The position numbers and the translations under genes were made by a program. The notes below the pieces were generated by a model. That model saw nothing but the letters and a program-made list of their open reading frames with translations, made no database searches and was not told the origin of the DNA. Shown here piece by piece: positions 58,435 to 64,000 of a stretch of 64,000 bases of DNA; positions within the stretch are counted from its first letter, which is position 1; every line of letters starts with the position of its first letter. Source of the DNA: Entoloma clypeatum (Eukaryota; Basidiomycota; Agaricomycetes; Agaricales; Entolomataceae); NCBI GenBank assembly GCA_963565915.1, contig OY751494.1, positions 2,294,001 through 2,358,000 on the forward strand. The letters run 5' to 3'.

Positions 58435-59878
58435 ATGAATTCTCTAGCATATCTTTCTCGCCAATTTGATGTCTTGGCCTCAGCAAAGACGCCACTGCCA
58501 ACCCCAACGACTGAGCATCCCCAAAACCGCGACGGCTCCAGATTGCAACGAGTGAGCACCTGGTCTACGAAGTCGTTTCTTTTCCCGCCATCCGCATCGT
58601 CCTCGGCGAAAAACCCGAAACGTTCCCGTTCCTCGCCAACATTCGCTTCATTACGCAAGTCGTCGTCGCTGGTCCCTGCGAATTCCTCTCCCGATCTCGA
58701 AACCCAAGCAAGATCGGAATCACACATAGAAAATGTCGTCCGCCGCATATTCTTCATTCGCTTGATCGCTCTCGTTTGGGATAATCTGCGCGCTGTCTGG
58801 ATATCACTCTACAGGCGAGAGAGTTTAGAGGGTCAGCTCGCCTCATCAAGTATCGAACTAAAAGTCAGGGAGGGCAGTAAAGTCGAGATATATCCTTGCG
58901 TGACCCAAGAAATCTCCCAAGAGCGTTCCCCACCTCTGCTTCCATCCGTCGTCAGTCGCCCGCCTTTTCGTCTGATCCGAAATTCTAAATCCCTAGTAGG
59001 AACACCATCTGGCACCCTCCCATGTACCAGCACCTCACAATGCAACCTTGCTCCTACGTTCTTCAGAATCGTCCACGAGCACTTCTCGGTCACCTACCCC
59101 AGTCCTTGGAGCTCGCAAAACGCCTTTCCATCTTCCCAAGACTCTCGTCCTGGACCTTGACGAAACTTTGATACACTCAACGTCCCGACCGCTGAACACT
59201 TCTGCAAGTGGAGGATCTGGCTTCTTCGGCCTAGGGTCTTTCAGTGGCAGGAACAAAGGCACGAGCCATATGGTTGAAGTCGTTCTCGGAGGACGATCTA
59301 CGCTCTATCATGTCTACAAGAGGCCGTTCGTCGATTTCTTTCTTCGAACGGTATGTTTCGGCATCGTGCCACTGTATGTACATTCATTGAGCGCGAACAG
59401 GTTTCCGGATGGTACACGCTCGTTATATTTACAGCGTCTATGCAAGAGTATGCGGATCCCGTTATAGATTGGTTGGATGCAGGGCGCGGTATACTTGCAC
59501 ATCGCTTATTCCGGGATGTGTGTAACATTTTAGACGCACCGTCGCTTGTGATTTGCTGATTCTCCCTAGTCGTGCACACAGTTACCTAACGGATCCTTCA
59601 CCAAAGACTTATCCCTTGTCGAGGGCGACCTGTCCCGCGTATGCCTTATAGACAATTCACCCATTAGTTATCGCGTGAACGAAGGTCACTCATTTCTTCT
59701 CCACCATATGAACTCTGCTGATCTGTTGCGAACAGCTAACGGGATACCAATCGAGGGGTGGACTCATGATCCGCATGACGAAGCCCTGCTTGATTTGTTA
59801 CCTGTCCTTGATTCCTTGCGGTTCACTTCTGACGTCCGCAGAGTCCTTGGATTGCGGACCGCTGGTGCTCACTCATAA
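58435..59878 (+). CDS. nem1: Nem1-type DxDx(T/V) phosphatase (NLI-interacting factor family)
   Basis: Nem1 with Spo7 dephosphorylates the lipin Pah1 at the nuclear envelope/ER and so controls phospholipid versus triglyceride synthesis. The start [16 protein letters not shown] (58435; an in-frame Met at 58327 is possible) leads to a Ser-rich N-terminus and a hydrophobic stretch ([19 protein letters not shown]) that may be the membrane segment. After an intron at about 58947-58995, the catalytic domain has [14 protein letters not shown] (catalytic Asp residues), [49 protein letters not shown] and [20 protein letters not shown]. The end is [15 protein letters not shown]. Introns near 59352 and 59519. 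Confidence 0.85.
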
Positions 59879-60219
59879 ATCCCCTTGTGGTTCACTCGGA
59901 TTTTCAGCCTATCGCAGTGATTATCATTATACCATCGCAAAGTACAGCTTATAGATTCATGAAATGCATTAATTTACCATGTACAATCGGCGTTCTTCAA
60001 TCTCAATCTCTTTCCTGCACGATATACGGATTACCTTCAGTTTTGATGCGCTCGACGACTATCCCGCCGACAACCAGGAGAGCACAGCAGCTTATAAGTT
60101 GGTGGCACAGCGCCACCGAGGATCTTATCAAAGTGAGAGACATCATAATGCTACACTTTTAACACTATTGTGCCACAGTCACTCTACGTCTGTCTCCTGC
60201 GCTCCGCCTAATCTCTTCA
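59879..60219. other. Intergenic, no gene seen
   Basis: About 340 bases between nem1 and the kinase gene, presumably the kinase promoter. No motif stands out. Confidence 0.35.
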
Positions 60220-61831
60220 ATGCGACCAAAACGAGGTACGTTGAATTTACGAAGGGCCATAGCGTGGAGGCCCTCAAGTCCCCCTGCAGAAGCGATGCCA
60301 GAACTGTCTCTGTACTGGGATGCAGACGATGATGTCGAAGATATCCGACGATACACCGCAGGAGGCTTTCATCCCGTTCGCCTAGGTGATGTGGTGTCGT
60401 CTCATGGCGCGAGTTCCCCTGCCATTTCAGTCTCTTTACGACATTATCGAATCTTGCACAAGCTCGGCCGCGGCGCCTTCGCGACAGTATGGCTGGCCGA
60501 GGCTCTTCACGGGCCCTCGTGAGTCCGGCTAGCATTATCTACCACTATACCCTCTCATCGATCACATTGATTATAGTCAGCGTTATGTCGCGCTCAAGAT
60601 ATGCTCCGCCCATTCGGATCCGGGCCACGAGCTCCACATCTTCCGCCGGCTCTCGCAACACGAATCGAAAGCGCCGAACTTGCTGCAGCTCCGCGACAGC
60701 TTTTCTTTGCAGGGACCGAATGGCGTGCACACGGTTCTCGTACACGACGTGCTCGGGAGTTTGCTCAGCGTTGTACGCTCAGCCAGTGGACACAAGCATG
60801 CGAGAATGCTTTGTCGCCAGATCACATGTGGCCTTGCTGCGCTGCACCGTCGTGGGATAGTGCATGGAGGCAAGTGCTGTCACCAATCTCAGGTGCATGA
60901 CCCGGACCTGCTGACGCAGCTACTATTGGCAATGGCTCCTTAGATCTCCATGCAGGAAACGTCGGCATAAACCTGCCCACTCTAAATGAACATCCCCCAC
61001 GCAAGGTCCTAGGCTATTTCGGCCAGCCAGAGTGTACCATTATCCTCCCGAGCGTCCAACCAGCGCTCCCTCGGGCCCTCCCACCCTATCTCGTACCTCC
61101 CATATCGGTCATCGACTACCTGGCGAACAAGGATCCCAGTTTCATGGAAAGGCCCCTCCGGGCGGAGATCATGGATCTAGGCAATGGTTAGTATCCGTGT
61201 GACTGCCGCTACGGGGATTCTTATGGCTCGCACTAGCTAGCATCGTCGGTGAGCAGTCGCGGCCGACCTGCACTCCAGCAGCAGTCTGTGCGCCCGAGAT
61301 TATGTTCGAACGCGTCGCCAGGTCGGTCGACCCCGCGCCAACACGAGCGAGCGACATCTGGTCGCTTGCATGCACGGTGTGTAGTCTTGATGTATTCAAC
61401 CAGAGAGCACTTATGGCTGTTTAAATTTACGAGCTGGTCTTTAGAGCAAGGCTTTTTCACTTTGCGGCCCCAAATGATACGCTCTTGGGTGCTATGGTGA
61501 CGCTGTGCGGTGAAATACCGCAGAAGTGGAGGAGCTATTGGGATTCCCGCGAGCGGCTGCGCGGTATATGTAAGTACAGATTTATTCTGGGTGTTACTAT
61601 GTGGCTGACTGAGAAACTGCGAGGAGCCGTCTCGCTTGAAACTGCTGATGCTGAATGGCAACGGCGGTTGGAGCACTTGACGAAAGGACACACGCGGAGG
61701 CCGAGGTTATGGAGATATTTGCTCTCCTTCGTTCTATGCTCAAGATCGATCCAGACTGTCGAGCGACCGCTGAAGACGTGTTGAGGCGTCCATGGTTTAC
61801 TCGTGATCGTGATGACGGGAAATCAGGGTGA
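60220..61831 (+). CDS. SRPK-like serine/threonine protein kinase
   Basis: It starts MRPKRGTLNLRRAIAWRPSS (60220); the segment ELSLYWDADDDVEDIRRYTA then leads to the kinase domain. Glycine loop: LGRGAFATVWLAEAL. After an intron, the ATP-binding lysine is in RYVALKICSA. The catalytic loop reads GIVHGDLHAGNVG (HGD in place of HRD, common in fungal SRPKs), split by an intron. The metal-binding triplet is DLG (RAEIMDLGNASI), as in SRPK. APE region: VCAPEIMFE. The C-lobe has SDIWSLACTIYELVF and ends RATAEDVLRRPWFTRDRDD. Agaricomycetes have many such SRPK paralogues of unclear role, in contrast to the single splicing kinase. The catalytic residues look complete. Confidence 0.82.
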
Positions 61832-62867
61832 CCTATGCAGAGTTTCCTATCGACTTCTCATTTCTTTGTCCTGTGTGCAAGCCAACAATCATTGCTAAGG
61901 CTACCAGAGCTTTGGCTTTCACGTTCAAAACCTTGATGGATACCTTCAATGGACGGATTCCTTGTGTCGTGACGGACTTCTACAAACAGACCGTCCTTGT
62001 TTCTCCTCTCCTCAATGTTCTGGCTCCTCCCTTTCCCGTTCCCCAGCTTCCCTTGACATCTCCCTCGCTGGCGGCATCCTTCCGAGTGGTAGACGTGCAC
62101 ATGCCTAGTGGCTGTTTGGACGTTACAGGTGCCATTCAAGTATTCGACTGGTAACGACCATCACTGAACCCGTTTTTGGGGGAATAAACTTCCAGAAGGG
62201 ACGATGATGCCTCTCGGGGCACCATCCAGTGCTCCCGAAATCAATGTTTTACCACAGAAGATCCCGAAGATGGAAGGGCCGTTCACGTTCAGCTGGACGA
62301 TGACTTGGCCATGAACAACGCTGCCAAGGTTCTTGGTACCACAGAGCAAAACCTGAAGGTGGTTGCGATGACTTGGAGTCTGAACAGCAAAACAACAGAA
62401 TTACCATGAATGCTTTCCAACGTTGCGTTGACAGGTCGGAGCCCATCAACTGGCTAGGGAACGACCATCGCAACCGACCCGACCTTTAATCGAAAACAGA
62501 AAAGCCTGTGTATGGATCAAAACAACCGGTGGACAAGGTGACGAGGCAGGTATCACGAAGGAACAAGAAAGCTCTCCTCTTCGAGGAGGTACCATGCTTA
62601 GGGAAAGGTAATATGGATGGATTCCGGGAAGAGGCCTCTTGTCACACTTTTGTAAAATATGAGATTAGTCGTCGGGGATGCACAGGAGTCGGCTGTGAGG
62701 TTCACAAATAGTTTTATCCGAGTCCTTTCCTATTGAGAAACGGAGTGATTAATAATGATTGTACATGGATGCCGTGATGCTGGATGGTATTATAACAACA
62801 GGCTGCTTCATGGATGGCAAGGATATGCAATTGGTAGATCACAAGAAAAGGAGAGATATAAGGAATG
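61832..62867. other. Stretch without an assignable gene
   Basis: About 1 kb between the kinase and snf7. One minus-strand segment around 62170-62350 reads like protein (GSVVHGQVIVQLNVNGPSIF, then SGALDGAPRGIIVPSGS), but I could not extend it with clear splice sites or name a family. It may be a remnant or an exon of a gene I cannot assemble. Confidence 0.35.
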
Positions 62868-63761
62868 TCACATCGCAAGGGCAGCTTGTAGCTCCCTGAG
62901 CTGTGCTTCCTCGTCGTCTTCTTGTGCAACAGGAGGTGATCGAAGCCCTAAGGGACACAGATGAAATCTCAATGAATGCACAGGCATAGGAAGCTCATAC
63001 CTTCCACTTTTGTACCCACTGGTGCATGCACTGGCGCCCTCTCTGCTCCACTCAGCCGCTCATTCAACTCGTCTTGCTCCAGCTCTTCCAGTTCTGCTTT
63101 CAACTCGTCCTTAGAATACACTAATCAGTATCCGAGCGAAATGAAGAAGGTCTGAACCTACGTCGTCCAAGTCTACGCCGCTGTATAGAGGATTTGAAAT
63201 TGCGTCCGCAATCTCGTTCGCCAGTTCTCGTTGTTCATTCACACTCGCCATCGTAGCGTCAACTTTATCCATTGTCCTTTATGACAGGACGATATCAGTA
63301 TATGCACTAAAAAACAGGATTTGGTGTGCGTGACTTACATGCCACCATGAATGTGCTTCAAAGCGTCCGAGGCCTTCTTCATGGCAGCCATTGTCTCCGC
63401 ATTCAGATTGGCCGACTCTAGGGTGTTTACTTGCAATTCAAGTTGCAGTCGTGTTCCAGCGAGACGGTCCAGTTCAACTTCACTTGCTTTCTTCCGTTTC
63501 AGAGCAGCGGTGGCGACTACCCAAACGCCGACGGAGGACTTATCAGTCACCCCGACCATGGATCATAGACTCGTTCTGCTCACCTGCTTTGTTATTGACC
63601 GCGTTGGCTTTAGCTTTCTTCAATTCGTCGTCTATCTTCTTCTGCAGATACTCCTCCTTCTTCTCGATCATCTGCAGTTGCTGCCGTAGCGTGACGATCG
63701 CATCCCGGGCTGATTGTTTGGGATCCCGGCGAGCAAAGTAGCTCATTAAGCTTGCCATCAT
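62868..63761 (-). CDS. snf7: ESCRT-III subunit Snf7 (Vps32/CHMP4 type)
   Basis: Snf7 polymerises on endosomal membranes to bud and cut intralumenal vesicles. The start MMASLMSYFARRDPKQSARD (63761; 63758 also possible) has the N-terminal amphipathic part. Helix 1 continues AIVTLRQQLQMIEKKEEYLQ, then KKIDDELKKAKANAVNNK. After an intron come ATAALKRKKASEVELDRLAG and TLESANLNAETMAAMKKASD, then MDKVDATMASVNEQRELANE. An acidic C-terminal half follows (DLDDDELKAELEELEQDELN), and the tail DDEEAQLRELQAALAM is a typical MIM/Alix-binding-like end. Four or so introns. Complete by family comparison. Confidence 0.92.
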
Positions 63762-64000
63762 CTGGAATAACCTTCCGGCTGTATGAATGTCTGTGTAGGT
63801 GGTCTTCAAGGAAGACAGGGGAGATACCACAGCAGAGTGGTAAGAGGTGAGTGAAAGGGTGATACCCTGATAAGGCAACTGTGGTATTGCGTAATGTGAC
63901 ACTCAAGTAGAGGCATTAGCAGAAGATATATTATTCACCACAGAGCATGGTTGTAGGATATCTATAATCTACCTCTTGAGTCCATAAAGTAATCTGTTTG

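Noticed and set aside
58940..59000. A frameshift in the Nem1-like gene between the Ser-rich part and the catalytic domain
   Set aside because: An intron from GTCAGT to the acceptor TAGTAG removes 49 bases and restores the frame without a stop. The earlier candidate introns gave stops and were dropped.
61858..62139. Minus-strand reading frame after the kinase gene
   Set aside because: The composition is irregular, with no splice context and no family pattern. It is probably a chance reading frame.

Overview
The window looks like nuclear DNA of a filamentous basidiomycete, most likely an Agaricomycete. Genes are densely packed on both strands and are cut by many short introns (about 45-60 bases, GT...AG). 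The encoded proteins are eukaryotic and fungal: chitin synthase, deoxyhypusine synthase, FG nucleoporin, ESCRT-III, SRPK-type kinase. Several families are ones I associate with mushroom-forming fungi: a membrane-anchored GH9 glucanase, a P-loop family with a HerA-like look, an expanded multi-pass membrane family, and a Ngaro-type retroelement. I saw no rRNA, tRNA or CRISPR. Exon boundaries were read by eye from splice signals and family patterns, so gene ends are firmer than every internal junction.

Left part (0.4-31 kb): mainly housekeeping genes. In order: an ankyrin/DysF/FYVE/RING protein; a conserved acidic protein; PI31 proteasome regulator; Prp5 spliceosomal helicase; Nsp1 nucleoporin; a multi-pass membrane protein; a DUF952 protein; a P-loop ATPase; Rrp8 rRNA methyltransferase; uracil phosphoribosyltransferase; sulfite reductase flavoprotein (Met10); GH9 glucanase; deoxyhypusine synthase; a divergent 14-3-3 protein; a Gis2-like zinc-knuckle protein; Coq10. 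Neighbours are mostly convergent or divergent with gaps of about 50-250 bases. They share no single pathway; this is ordinary compact synteny.

Middle (31-42 kb): a division I chitin synthase with a tandem duplication in its upstream region, a RING protein, a Spo12-like protein, Rheb, and an intracellular GH2 beta-mannosidase.

Accessory region (42-58 kb): the most interesting part. A nearly complete tyrosine-recombinase retrotransposon of the Ngaro type (42049-47924) lies about 100 bases upstream of the beta-mannosidase start. It has gag, RT-RNase H and tyrosine recombinase on the minus strand and the diagnostic split direct repeats. Its recombinase carries a frameshift. Beside it is a cluster of Dal5-like (anion:cation symporter type) MFS transporters: one decayed copy, two apparently intact copies and an N-terminal fragment. 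The decayed copy has two in-frame stops, a deletion, a TA-flanked MITE and an inserted piece of an unrelated chitin synthase paralogue with its introns.

Right end (58-64 kb): Nem1-type phosphatase, an SRPK-like kinase and ESCRT-III Snf7. TCACGTGA or CACGTGA E-box sites recur in upstream regions, including that of MET10.
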